DNA from: an uncultured Granulosicoccaceae bacterium
GTDB taxonomy: Bacteria > Pseudomonadota > Gammaproteobacteria > Granulosicoccales > Granulosicoccaceae
NCBI GenBank assembly: GCA_938035125.1
Contig: CALHNS010000011.1
Span: 19,340-83,339 of the forward strand
DNA length: 64,000 nt
Reading direction: 5' to 3'
Shown here piece after piece: positions 52,886 through 61,774 of this stretch (positions are counted from its first letter, which is position 1; each line of letters opens with the position of its first letter). Made by a program: the position numbers and the translations under genes. A model generated the notes under the pieces. That model saw nothing but the letters and a program-made list of their open reading frames with translations. It was not told the origin of the DNA and made no database searches.

Positions 52886-54385
52886 ATGTTTATTAAAATC
52901 TTTTCAATCGCGTTTAAAAGGCGCCAATTGAATTCAGGAATAAAATTATTCAAAACATCGAATAGCCCTAAGATATTAAGAATATCTGGAAAACCTTTCC
53001 TGTGGTTGGCCGTTCTACCGTTTCTTGCTATTACGACATCTCACGCACAGAATTTGCCCGATTTCAGCGGATTAATTGAGCAGGAAGGTGACGCAGTCGT
53101 AAAAATATCAGTTGTGACGGAATCCCCGAGAGGAGGCTTTGCAGGAATTCCGGGTCTGGATTTTGAAAACCTACCTCCTGAGCTGCGTCAGTATTTAGAA
53201 CAATCACCTAATTTTCCATCCCAACCACGGCAACAGTCTTCGGGTTTTGGCAGTGGGTTTATCATTTCTGAAGACGGCTACGTCATCACAAATGCACACG
53301 TTGTTGATAACGCTTCTGAAATTGTTGTTGGTTTGCAAGATCAACGAGAATTTGATGCCACATTAGTAGGCAGTGATACAACATCTGATATCGCTGTATT
53401 AAAACTTGATGCGACGAACTTACCGGTTGTTAAATTGGGAGATTCAGACAATTTAAAAACAGGGCAATGGGTGTTGGCCATCGGTTCCCCGTTTGGTTTT
53501 GAACACACAGCAACTCAAGGTATTGTTTCTGCCCTTGCGCGCAGTTTGCCTGAAGATACATACGTGCCATTTATACAAACCGATGTGGCGGTAAATCCTG
53601 GTAACTCAGGTGGCCCATTGTTCAATGTTGATGGAGAGGTCGTGGGTGTGAATTCGCAGATCTTTTCACGCTCTGGTGGTTATCAAGGTTTATCTTTTGC
53701 TATCCCCATTAACGTTGCCATGGCTGTTGCGAATCAAATACAAGACAATGGCTTTGCCACTCGCGGATGGCTGGGTGTGCAAATTCAAACCTTAAGCCAA
53801 GAGTTGGCTGAAGCCTATGAGTTGGATCGACCTCGCGGTGCTTTTGTTGCTGCGGTGGTTGGCGGAAGCCCTGCGTTGAAAGCAGGCGTTGAAGTAGAAG
53901 ACATCATCTTAGAGTTCAATGGTAAGCCGGTGCGTCATGCGGATGCGCTACCGCCACTTGTGGGTTCTGTAGTGCCTGGCTCAAAAGCTGAAATGCTTGT
54001 GCTTCGAAATGGGCAGGAAACCACGTTGATGGTTACTATCGAAACCTTGGCCGCCGATCGGCAAGTGGCCAGCAGTTCAAGCTCTGCTGGCAGTGCCACG
54101 AATGAAACCAGTCGCTTGGGAGTGGCGGTAGCGGTAGCAACTCCTGAGGAACTAGAAGCGGCCGGGGTAGATTTTGGCGTGATCGTTAACGAGGTGGAGC
54201 CTGGTAGCCCTGCTGCTGAAGCGGGCATTCGTCCCGCCGATGTGATTTCCTCTTACGCCCGCACCCCAATTACTAGCGTAGCTAAGCTGGGAGAATTGCT
54301 TAAGCGTGCACCCAGTGGCAAGGCGATACCGATGCGGGTTTATCGTGAAGGTGCTGCTGTGTTTTTAGCGGTAACGGTAAATTAG
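52886..54385 (+). CDS. DegP/HtrA-family periplasmic serine protease
   Basis: Periplasmic quality-control protease of about 499 aa from the ATG at 52886 (AAGGAG upstream). The signal sequence ends near SHAQ after a long basic n-region. The trypsin-like domain has the catalytic His in ITNAHVVD, Asp in TTSDIAVLK and Ser in NPGNSGGPLFN. Two PDZ domains follow (GWLGVQIQTLS...; RLGVAVAVATPEEL...). This is the Do/MucD type, and whether it is degP or degQ cannot be settled from sequence alone. Divergent from the two-component regulator. Confidence 0.95.
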   Translation: MFIKIFSIAFKRRQLNSGIKLFKTSNSPKILRISGKPFLWLAVLPFLAITTSHAQNLPDFSGLIEQEGDAVVKISVVTESPRGGFAGIPGLDFENLPPELRQYLEQSPNFPSQPRQQSSGFGSGFIISEDGYVITNAHVVDNASEIVVGLQDQREFDATLVGSDTTSDIAVLKLDATNLPVVKLGDSDNLKTGQWVLAIGSPFGFEHTATQGIVSALARSLPEDTYVPFIQTDVAVNPGNSGGPLFNVDGEVVGVNSQIFSRSGGYQGLSFAIPINVAMAVANQIQDNGFATRGWLGVQIQTLSQELAEAYELDRPRGAFVAAVVGGSPALKAGVEVEDIILEFNGKPVRHADALPPLVGSVVPGSKAEMLVLRNGQETTLMVTIETLAADRQVASSSSSAGSATNETSRLGVAVAVATPEELEAAGVDFGVIVNEVEPGSPAAEAGIRPADVISSYARTPITSVAKLGELLKRAPSGKAIPMRVYREGAAVFLAVTVN

Positions 54386-54408
54386 CTTAGCTAAGTGTTA
54401 CTAAGAAG

Positions 54409-54445
54409 GCGAAAAGTCGGTGTGTTTAATGCACCGACTTTTCGC
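54409..54445. terminator. long inverted repeat between htrA and a convergent gene
   Basis: GCGAAAAGTCGGTG and CACCGACTTTTCGC form a 14-bp perfect stem around a nine-base loop. The T-tract lies inside the stem rather than after it, so termination efficiency is uncertain, but the location between convergent stops fits a terminator. Confidence 0.65.
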
Positions 54446-54447
54446 TG

Positions 54448-55164
54448 TTAGTCCTCGCCGCCTACAATCACTTGCTCAAGTGAAAGATCGGTTAATTTGT
54501 TTATGGTTCGCCATATGTAATAGAACACAGCGAACATCATAATCATGGAAGGTATGGCGATGACAGGATACGATAACAACGTCATTCGGCCAAGTTCGTT
54601 ATTAAACGCTTCTGTTCCACTGTCACTTTTCACAATGGCTTTTGCAAGCACATAGTTTGCAACCGCTGAGAAGAAAAACGTGCAGGCAAAGAATGTGTTC
54701 GCACGGTCTAAGCGTTTAGTAAATTGTTCTTTATTGCCCCGAGCTTGTAAGGCTTCATCAACCCGATCAACATTAACAATAGATGGGTTGTACAGCAGTT
54801 TTCTTATCAGTGGAAAGCCAAAGAAATTCGCCACTAAAATTCCAATGCCAATGAGTAACGGAATCGCAGCCTCTTTAACCGCCAGCCATTGAGCATCAAG
54901 CTTTAATAAACCGATACTTCCGGTAAGTAGAACGCTGATAACACCAAGAAGCGCTACGTAGTTCTTAGTGCCGTTCTTAAAAAAATCGTATAGCCCCCAA
55001 ACAATAGGAAACGATAAAGCCACTATGAGCCCGCCGGTGGCCCCTAACTTATCGTCTCCGCTGAACTTCATAAGAATAACGGATGGCAAAACGATGCTAA
55101 CAATCAGATCGACGAATGGGCTTTGTTTTTTCTTTTCTGGAAGTGGTGTGTTGGTATCGGTCAC
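54448..55164 (-). CDS. polytopic inner-membrane protein, VC0807-like
   Basis: 238-aa protein with about six hydrophobic segments (FVDLIVSIVLPSVILMKF, GATGGLIVALSFPIVWGLYDF, LLGVISVLLTGSIGLL, PLLIGIGILVANFFGF and two more near the C-terminus). The arrangement resembles the VC0807 family of uncharacterised membrane proteins. No function is known to me. It has its own short promoter region and is convergent with htrA. Confidence 0.65.
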   Translation of the reverse strand: MTDTNTPLPEKKKQSPFVDLIVSIVLPSVILMKFSGDDKLGATGGLIVALSFPIVWGLYDFFKNGTKNYVALLGVISVLLTGSIGLLKLDAQWLAVKEAAIPLLIGIGILVANFFGFPLIRKLLYNPSIVNVDRVDEALQARGNKEQFTKRLDRANTFFACTFFFSAVANYVLAKAIVKSDSGTEAFNNELGRMTLLSYPVIAIPSMIMMFAVFYYIWRTINKLTDLSLEQVIVGGED

Positions 55165-55267
55165 GTAGGTTAAAGCAGTAGAGGCTGACCCAGAAGTATA
55201 CCGTTAACTATGGATGTATAACGAGTGAAAGCGCGCGCTAAGGTGCGAGGCATCGTTATAAGCGCAT

Positions 55268-55303
55268 AAAAAAGGCCGCTGACCCAAGGTGAGGACAGCG
55301 ACC
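55268..55303 (-). terminator. rho-independent terminator after the small ORF
   Basis: On the minus strand GGTCGCTG and CAGCGGCC pair (one U·G) around a 14-nt loop and are followed by six T residues. It would end the transcript that carries the 16-codon ORF, and possibly the upstream lipoprotein genes. Confidence 0.85.
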
Positions 55304-55359
55304 CGTGCTTTCAGCTGACTTAATCAGCCTGTACCGAACGTATCAAGGAAGAGGGTTAG

Positions 55360-55410
55360 TCAGCCTTTCTCCGCTCGGAACTGATCAGCCATTAGTAAAA
55401 CACTAGACAT
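55360..55410 (-). CDS. candidate 16-aa small protein with perfect Shine-Dalgarno
   Basis: The frame from ATG 55410 reads MSSVLLMADQFRAEKG and stops at TGA 55362–55360. Directly upstream on the minus strand, AAAGGAGGTGATCAC (55425–55411) includes 12 bases complementary to the canonical 3' end of 16S rRNA, and the AGGAGG core is seven bases from the ATG. No other gene in the window has such a complete site. A terminator lies 57 nt downstream. The ORF is 58 nt after the COG3014-like gene on the same strand, so it could be the last cistron of that operon or a separate small transcript. Function unknown; expression is an inference from the ribosome binding site. Confidence 0.55.
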   Translation of the reverse strand: MSSVLLMADQFRAEKG

Positions 55411-55425
55411 GTGATCACCTCCTTT
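55411..55425 (-). promoter_or_regulatory. extended Shine-Dalgarno sequence
   Basis: AAAGGAGGTGATCAC on the minus strand is an almost full-length complement of the anti-Shine-Dalgarno tail of 16S rRNA. It decides the ATG at 55410 as the start of the small ORF. Confidence 0.75.
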
Positions 55426-55468
55426 GCGTAGTTCATCGGGACTATGAACGTAGCACGATCTCAGCCAG

Positions 55469-56812
55469 TTAGGGCAAGTTAATGTACGTGGTGCTGGCTG
55501 AACTTACCGTGGGTGAGGGGATAGGTTTAGGCTGCGCACCGCCCGGATTCGAACCGGTTAACCCATTCGACGGTGTGCTTAAAGGAAATTGGGTGGGTAT
55601 ATTGGTGTTAAAGGTTGCAAAGTGCATCCGGTTCGCTCGAATATCGATTTCACCTAAATGTAACTGATGCGTTCTGCCGCGATGCCTAACCGTTACGCTT
55701 ACGTCTTGTTTGCCTTCAGGCAAGGGTATTCGCAATAGGCCCAGCCACCCGGGGAGGGTTTCCCAGCTTCGCGTGTCGGCTTGTTCAGTTGCAAACAAAA
55801 TCAGCTGTAACACACTGCCTAAAATATCGTCTTCACCCGATGCCACATCAACCACCGCTTTTTTTGCAGCGATTCTAGCGATTTGCTTGGCTGCGATGGT
55901 TTTTCCACGAGCGCTTAACGCACGGCTAGAGACATCAACTAAGTGCGTATCGATTTCATCAACAGGCACGTATTGATTGTTAGCGGTGACGGTGTAGGTG
56001 GGTTGGCTAACGCGGTAGTTACCGTAAAAAGGAAACGCGATGTGCAAATCAATATCTACCGCTAAGTTGTCGGCTAATTTTTTATCTATTTGCCCAGTTT
56101 GTAAAAAAACGATGAGTTCGCCTTCATCGTTTCCTAACTGTGTTGTTGTGCTTTGCAGGTTTGTTCTGGTAGTTAAGGTTTTTGCAATTGGGTCACGACC
56201 AATACTCTTTGAGTGGCGTTGAATAACATGATTCCACCGACCGTCGTAATGAGCATCGTTGGCCAGTTTGCGATATTCCACTTGAGCGCTATCGTGGGCA
56301 CCGGCGGCTTCAAATGATAATCCGATAAGGGCGCGGGTGAACCAATCTGTGGCTAATGTGGATTGATGTTCTTCCATACGCTGCAAGGCGCGCCTGGCTT
56401 CAACGGCTGCGCTTTCCACATTGTTTTGCATCAGAAAGGTCATCATCAAATAGCTGTGAATCCAAAGCTGTTCGCTGTACTCACCGCGATAACGTTTCGC
56501 CCATTCACTGGTAATGAGCGTGGCTGATTGTTCGCCAATACGGATTTGATCCCACTCTTCGATTAAGTCGTTTGCCGCTAGTAAGGCGTCTTTTGCAAGT
56601 TCATATTGACCTGCACTAAAGGCAACAGCGCCTTTATCGAGTAGTAACAATAAAGCATCGCGTTCTGATACATCGGCATTTTCTAAGGTGCTTAACGCTT
56701 GTACGGGCGCACCCGCGGCAAACTCAACTCGTGCTTGTTGCAGAGCGGATGAGGTTGCACAACCGCTAAGCGGTATAGCAAGCAATAAGAGAATGAGCTT
56801 GAAGAGTTTCAT
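55469..56812 (-). CDS. COG3014-like TPR-containing lipoprotein
   Basis: 447-aa lipoprotein with lipobox PLSGCAT. The N-terminal half is helical and TPR-like (ALLLLLDKGAVAFSAGQYELAKDALLAANDLIEEW, DWFTRALIGLSFEAAGAHDSAQVEYRKL), the middle holds a beta-rich region (ELIVFLQTGQIDKK...LHIAFPFYGNY), and the C-terminus is proline/serine-rich. The combination matches what I know of COG3014 proteins, which accompany LpoB-like lipoproteins in some bacteria. A role in regulating cell-wall synthesis is inferred from that neighbour only. Confidence 0.75.
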   Translation of the reverse strand: MKLFKLILLLLAIPLSGCATSSALQQARVEFAAGAPVQALSTLENADVSERDALLLLLDKGAVAFSAGQYELAKDALLAANDLIEEWDQIRIGEQSATLITSEWAKRYRGEYSEQLWIHSYLMMTFLMQNNVESAAVEARRALQRMEEHQSTLATDWFTRALIGLSFEAAGAHDSAQVEYRKLANDAHYDGRWNHVIQRHSKSIGRDPIAKTLTTRTNLQSTTTQLGNDEGELIVFLQTGQIDKKLADNLAVDIDLHIAFPFYGNYRVSQPTYTVTANNQYVPVDEIDTHLVDVSSRALSARGKTIAAKQIARIAAKKAVVDVASGEDDILGSVLQLILFATEQADTRSWETLPGWLGLLRIPLPEGKQDVSVTVRHRGRTHQLHLGEIDIRANRMHFATFNTNIPTQFPLSTPSNGLTGSNPGGAQPKPIPSPTVSSASTTYINLP

Positions 56813-56875
56813 AACGCAAGATGTGGCCCGAACCTATGTGATGCACAATAGGGTTGGGCCACGTTCTTTAAGCGT

Positions 56876-57508
56876 TTACCAAGCGATAATCGGTTGTGAA
56901 GATTCGCGCGCAATCTCAACGCTATCTGACCATGCGATTTCACCGGTTGTAAGATCAGTCATTTCAAGCGTCATGTTGTAGTACACCAATTTGCGTTTAT
57001 TTAAACGCCACTGCTTGGGTTGTTTTTTCTCAATTGAACGAAGCGTGCCCGATAAGATAAATTCAGCACCCAGTTGCTGGCCTTCTGCAATACGATCTTC
57101 TGATGCGACGAATCCTGCGTATTGGTAGTCGGCTTCTTCAACCAAATTTTGGCGCTGACGGCGATTTAAGAATCGAAACTGTTTCGACTGCAGTAAGTTC
57201 GATCGGATGTCGTCAGCAATGCCGCCGGTGTTAATGTGTTCTGACGTTTCATTAGCGATGCCGTATGAAATAACCACGGGGCGATCACCCACACGGTTAA
57301 CCACTGTGTCGGCCAGTAAGCTAGAGGTTAATTCACTGACGATGGCTTTCTTGTCAGCAAAATCGTAACTTGCATCGTAATGAAAGTCGCTTTCGGGGCT
57401 GATGTTGCGTGTGGTAGCTGCGCAGCCAACCAATGCACTAGCCGCTGCAGCTACAACCAAAGCTTTCGCCAAACTTTTTAAACCCAGCGGGTTTTTGAAC
57501 ATTTTCAT
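56876..57508 (-). CDS. LpoB-like penicillin-binding protein activator lipoprotein
   Basis: 210-aa lipoprotein. The ATG at 57508 has AGGA eight bases upstream and gives a signal ending in ALVGCAATT. The globular part (VVISYGIANETSEHINTGGIADDIRSNLLQSKQFRFLNRRQR, QLGAEFILSGTLRSIE, LTTGEIAWSDSVEIARES) follows the CsgG/LpoB fold pattern. LpoB in E. coli activates PBP1B, and this protein has the same length class and a following COG3014-like gene. The sequence is divergent, so the exact partner is unproved. Confidence 0.8.
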   Translation of the reverse strand: MKMFKNPLGLKSLAKALVVAAAASALVGCAATTRNISPESDFHYDASYDFADKKAIVSELTSSLLADTVVNRVGDRPVVISYGIANETSEHINTGGIADDIRSNLLQSKQFRFLNRRQRQNLVEEADYQYAGFVASEDRIAEGQQLGAEFILSGTLRSIEKKQPKQWRLNKRKLVYYNMTLEMTDLTTGEIAWSDSVEIARESSQPIIAW

Positions 57509-57651
57509 AGTGTGATCCTGTCGATACACGAATAAGCGCTTGTTATATGCGTTACTGGTTAGTGTAGCGGTAGATAGGCATGAAGCTGCATGTTTACGCC
57601 GTAACAAGCTGTAACGCCTACTAAGACAGTGATTCCTATGGGCAAGTTCTG

Positions 57652-59139
57652 TTAAAAATTGCTACGTGTTCGACGTATTGCATCGGCCCAGCGTTCGGTC
57701 AACACGGTGCGCCGTGTCGCGTCCATTTTTGAACTAAACGCATTTTCTTGTTGCCAATTGCTAACTAAGTCGTCGGTGGATTGATAAACCCCTAATTGCA
57801 AGCCTGCAAGGTAGGCAGCGCCTAAGGCGGTGGTTTCGGTTTGTTCAGGTCGTTCAACCCCAACATCAAGTACATCTGCTAGGAATTGGCACACCCAATT
57901 GTTGTTCACCATGCCGCCATCAACGCGAACTGTATTCAATGATGCGCCGTCGGCTCGCATGGCTGCGAAAAGATCCATCGTTTGAAAACACACCGATTCC
58001 AATGCCGCGCGTGCAAGAACCGCAGGGCCGCTATCGCGTGTTAAACCAAATAACGCACCGCGTGCTTCAGGATCCCAATAAGGTGCGCCCATGCCCGTGA
58101 AAGCTGGCACTAATACCACGCCATGATCATCGTTAACTTCTTTGGCAAGCCCTTCAGTTTCAGGCGCTGAACCGATGATTCCCAAACCATCGCGTAACCA
58201 TTGCACCGCAGCGCCTGCAATAAAAATAGAGCCTTCCAGTGCGTATGTGGTTTCGTTGTTTAGCCGATAGCCAATGGTGGTTAGTAATCGGTTCGTTGAG
58301 GGTATGGCTTCTTTGCCCGTATTAAGCATCACAAAACAACCCGTTCCGTAAGTGCTTTTAACCATGCCAGATTCAAAACACACTTGACCGATTGAGGCTG
58401 CGTGCTGATCACCTGCCACACCGGCGATGGGCAAAGCAACGCCTAAAACATCAGCTTCGGTGGTGCCAAAATCATCGGCGCAGTTTAAAACTTCAGGCAA
58501 TAAATCTGCTGGAACGTTTAGTAGTGAGAGAAGTTCTTTATCCCATTCATTGGTATGAATATTAAACAATAAGGTTCGACCAGCGTTGGTTGCATCGGTA
58601 ACGTGTCGTTTGCCTTGTGTTAAGCGCCAAATCAAAAAACTATCGATGGTGCCAAAAGCCAGTTCGCCTTTCTCGGCTTGTGCTCTTGCACCGTCCACTT
58701 GATCTAAAATCCAGCTCACCTTGGTGCCTGAGAAGTACGGGTCGAGCAGTAAACCAGTTTTCTGGGTAACCATGGCCTCATGGCCTGCCTCTTTTAGCCC
58801 GCGGCAAGTGTCGGCCGTGCGCCGATCTTGCCAAACAATGGCGTTGAAGATAGGTTTGCCAGTTTTGCGGTTCCAGATAACGGTGGTTTCACGTTGGTTA
58901 GTAATGCCGATGCCCACCACATCGCGCCCAGCGCTTTTGGCCTGGTTTAATGCATCACGACAAACCGCCAGAGTTTTGGTCCAAATTTCTTCGGGGTCGT
59001 GTTCCACCCAACCCGCTTTGGGGTAGATTTGGGTGAATTCTTGTTGGGATGTCGCAAAGCTTTGGCCGTTTTTCTCAAACAGCATGGCCCGGGAGCTTGT
59101 TGTACCTTGATCGATACTGAGGATGAGCGGTTGGGACAT
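57652..59139 (-). CDS. glpK: glycerol kinase
   Basis: FGGY-family kinase, 495 aa, that makes glycerol-3-phosphate. [47 protein letters not shown], the catalytic-Asp region [10 protein letters not shown] and [10 protein letters not shown] are conserved. A TTAAGGAGCC Shine-Dalgarno precedes the ATG. Divergent from glpD across a 180-bp gap, a logical pairing for glycerol use. Confidence 0.98.
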   Translation of the reverse strand: MSQPLILSIDQGTTSSRAMLFEKNGQSFATSQQEFTQIYPKAGWVEHDPEEIWTKTLAVCRDALNQAKSAGRDVVGIGITNQRETTVIWNRKTGKPIFNAIVWQDRRTADTCRGLKEAGHEAMVTQKTGLLLDPYFSGTKVSWILDQVDGARAQAEKGELAFGTIDSFLIWRLTQGKRHVTDATNAGRTLLFNIHTNEWDKELLSLLNVPADLLPEVLNCADDFGTTEADVLGVALPIAGVAGDQHAASIGQVCFESGMVKSTYGTGCFVMLNTGKEAIPSTNRLLTTIGYRLNNETTYALEGSIFIAGAAVQWLRDGLGIIGSAPETEGLAKEVNDDHGVVLVPAFTGMGAPYWDPEARGALFGLTRDSGPAVLARAALESVCFQTMDLFAAMRADGASLNTVRVDGGMVNNNWVCQFLADVLDVGVERPEQTETTALGAAYLAGLQLGVYQSTDDLVSNWQQENAFSSKMDATRRTVLTERWADAIRRTRSNF

Positions 59140-59280
59140 GCGTAAGGCTCCTTAACGGTTAAGCTAACGGTGTACACCGAACTTTGCGGTGCGATTATTG
59201 ATAGATTAACTTTAGGTTATCGCATCACTTAGGTTCGGTGGAAGTGTTTTTCCGGTGCTCGAGTTCTCCATTGCTTACTA

Positions 59281-59300
59281 TGGGTACTTGGGAGTACCCA
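59281..59300 (+). promoter_or_regulatory. inverted repeat in the glpK–glpD divergent region
   Basis: TGGGTACT, loop TGGG, AGTACCCA is a perfect 8-bp inverted repeat 19 bp before the glpD ATG. It does not match the known GlpR operator consensus. It may be an operator or an mRNA leader hairpin. Confidence 0.5.
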
Positions 59301-59319
59301 CAAGATTAAAGAATTGAGT

Positions 59320-60873
59320 ATGACAACAGCAACAAAACAATCCGAATTTGACTACGACATGGTGGTAATCGGTGGCGGGATAAATGGCGCAGGCATAGCG
59401 CGAGATGCCGCTGGACGCGGCTTGCGGGTCATGCTGTGCGAAAAAGATGATATTGCCCAGCACACATCATCGGCTAGTACAAAGCTTATACATGGCGGCT
59501 TGCGTTACCTAGAGCACTATGACTTTTTGCTGGTGCGCCACGCGCTGCAAGAACGAGAGGTGCTGTTGCGCGCTGCGCCCCATATCATTTGGCCACTGCG
59601 ATTTATTTTGCCGCACCACAATGCACTGCGGCCTAAGTGGTTAATCCGTTTGGGCCTCTTCTTATACGATCACATTGGCGGTCGTAAGTTATTACCTAAA
59701 TCTCACTCGGTTAATTTAGCTGAACACGAAACCGGTAAGGCTTTGAAGTCGACCTATAACAGCGGCTTTGAATATTCAGATTGTTGGGTGCAGGATGCTC
59801 GGCTGGTAACCCTGAATGTGATGGATGCAGCTGCTCGCGGGTGCGATGTGCGAGTGCGAACCGAGGTAACCGATTTAGTGCGCAAAGACGGATCGTGGGT
59901 TGTGCATTTAAAAGATCATTTTAGTAATAAAAAGAATAAGGTGAGCGCAAGGTTGGTGGTGAATGCTTCAGGGCCTTGGGTAGAGAAAACACTAGATTTA
60001 GACGAACAGCACGATTCGAAACACGGCGTGCGTTTAGTGAAAGGCAGCCATGTTGTGGTGCCAAAAATTTTCGATCATCCGTATACGTACATTTTCCAAA
60101 ACGCTGATAACCGCGTGCTGTTTGCCGTACCCTATGAAAATGACTTTACGTTACTGGGCACCACCGATGTTGAGGTGGACGATGAGCCAGGCAAAGAATC
60201 TATCGAACAAAAAGAGGTGGATTACATTTGCAACGCGGTTAGTGAATATTTTGATAAACCCATCGATCCATCAACTGTTGTGTGGACATACAGTGGCGTG
60301 CGTCCGTTATACGACGATGCTTCTGAAAACGCATCCAAAGTAACCCGTGATTACAAGCTCGATTTCGACGTTCGAAAGAACGCGCCTGTGTTATCCGTTT
60401 ACGGCGGCAAAATCACCACTTACCGTAAGTTGGCCGAAGAAGTGGTCGATATGACTCGCACGCATTTAACTACGTCAACTGGCGAATGGACAGCAGATGA
60501 GCACTTGCCCGGTGGTGATATTCCCAACGCCGACTTCGATGCGTTTGTAACCGAACAACGCAAAGCCTATGGTTGGTTAGATGAGGTTGTATTCAATGAC
60601 TACGCGCGAAATTATGGCACCTTAATGGGGCAATTGATTGGTACCGCACGCAGCATGAGTGAGCTGGGTGAACATTTTGGTGGGCCGTTGTATCAAAGTG
60701 AAGTAGATTATTTAGTGAAACACGAGTGGGCACGAAGTGCTGAGGATATTTTGTGGCGTCGAACCAAAAAAGGGTTGCACACGCCAAAAGGCACCGACGA
60801 GAAATTACAAGCTTATATCGACAATACCTACACTTTTGAATCGGCACAGTCTGCGGTTGTGTCCAAGCGCTAG
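59320..60873 (+). CDS. glpD: aerobic glycerol-3-phosphate dehydrogenase
   Basis: FAD-dependent membrane-associated enzyme that oxidises glycerol-3-phosphate to DHAP and feeds electrons to quinones. VVIGGGINGAGIARDAAGRGL (FAD motif), SSASTKLIHGGLRYLEHYDF and GGKITTYRKLAEE are conserved. About 517 aa from the ATG at 59320; a TTG two codons upstream is less likely. Its TAG overlaps the GTG of the next gene. Confidence 0.98.
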   Translation: MTTATKQSEFDYDMVVIGGGINGAGIARDAAGRGLRVMLCEKDDIAQHTSSASTKLIHGGLRYLEHYDFLLVRHALQEREVLLRAAPHIIWPLRFILPHHNALRPKWLIRLGLFLYDHIGGRKLLPKSHSVNLAEHETGKALKSTYNSGFEYSDCWVQDARLVTLNVMDAAARGCDVRVRTEVTDLVRKDGSWVVHLKDHFSNKKNKVSARLVVNASGPWVEKTLDLDEQHDSKHGVRLVKGSHVVVPKIFDHPYTYIFQNADNRVLFAVPYENDFTLLGTTDVEVDDEPGKESIEQKEVDYICNAVSEYFDKPIDPSTVVWTYSGVRPLYDDASENASKVTRDYKLDFDVRKNAPVLSVYGGKITTYRKLAEEVVDMTRTHLTTSTGEWTADEHLPGGDIPNADFDAFVTEQRKAYGWLDEVVFNDYARNYGTLMGQLIGTARSMSELGEHFGGPLYQSEVDYLVKHEWARSAEDILWRRTKKGLHTPKGTDEKLQAYIDNTYTFESAQSAVVSKR

Positions 60874-61757
60874 TGCTGTCACGTGGGCCGGGTATTGTTG
60901 ACTATGCCTTGCTTACAGGATTAGGAGCGGTATTCGGCAGTAGTTTCTTATTTACCAACATTGCCGTACAAACGGTGCCACCGTTCACTGTGGTGGCCGC
61001 TCGTATCACTCTGGCTGCTTTGGTGTTATTCGTGGTGCTGGGGTTAAGCGGCAAGCGTTTACCTAGAGGTTCGGTGTGGGGTTGGATTTTTGCATCGGCT
61101 TTGTTTGGTAACGCCATCCCTTTCAGTTTAATTTCGTGGGGCCAGCAGTCAGTAGATGCCGGATTAACGGCGATTTTTATGGCCATCATGCCGCTCACTA
61201 CCGTGGTGCTTGCGCATCTTGTTACGACCGATGAGAAATTAAACCGTTGGACCTTAACCGGGGTGTTGTTCGGTTTATTGGGGGTGTGCGTGTTAATGGG
61301 TTGGGCAGCACTTTCGCAATTAGGCGGTGAATCTTTGCCGCAAGTTGCGATTCTAGTTGGTGCGATGTGCTACGCCGTAAATGCGTTAATTACTCGAAAA
61401 CTTACCCATCTTTCAAAGTGGCCCATGAGTGCCGGGTTGCTATTAGCTGCATCGGCGTTCACGCTTCCGTTAGCGTTTATTTTTGAATCTCCTTGGCAAG
61501 TACAAGCATCATGGCCATCGATGTTGGCCGTACTTGCGTTGGCAGCAGGCCCAACCGCTTTGGCCACCGGCTTGATCTTGATTATCATTGGCCGTCAAGG
61601 CGCATCGTTTTTAAGTCAAATAAATTTTATGGTGCCGTTATTTGGTGTGTTATTTGGCACCGTGTTCTTACAGGAACGGCTACCACCGAATGCGTGGGTA
61701 GCGTTAGTGATCATTTTAGGTGGCGTGGCATTGGCTCGTCGTGGTCGACAGAATTAA
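60873..61757 (+). CDS. EamA/DMT-family transporter overlapping glpD
   Basis: 294-aa protein with about ten transmembrane segments in two EamA repeats (GSSFLFTNIAVQTVPPFTVVAARITLAALV; MCYAVNALITRKL). It begins with GTG sharing a base with the glpD stop (TAGTG), so the two are probably coupled. The substrate cannot be predicted, and there is no clear link to glycerol metabolism apart from position. It converges on moaE. Confidence 0.85.
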   Translation: MLSRGPGIVDYALLTGLGAVFGSSFLFTNIAVQTVPPFTVVAARITLAALVLFVVLGLSGKRLPRGSVWGWIFASALFGNAIPFSLISWGQQSVDAGLTAIFMAIMPLTTVVLAHLVTTDEKLNRWTLTGVLFGLLGVCVLMGWAALSQLGGESLPQVAILVGAMCYAVNALITRKLTHLSKWPMSAGLLLAASAFTLPLAFIFESPWQVQASWPSMLAVLALAAGPTALATGLILIIIGRQGASFLSQINFMVPLFGVLFGTVFLQERLPPNAWVALVIILGGVALARRGRQN

Positions 61758-61774
61758 CAGGTGCCTGGCAACGC

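Noticed and set aside
55452..55467. Sigma-54 promoter upstream of the small ORF
   Set aside because: On the minus strand TGGC and TGCT occur with GG-N10-GC spacing, but the remaining consensus positions are poor and the site overlaps the end of the preceding gene. It is too weak to list as a feature.
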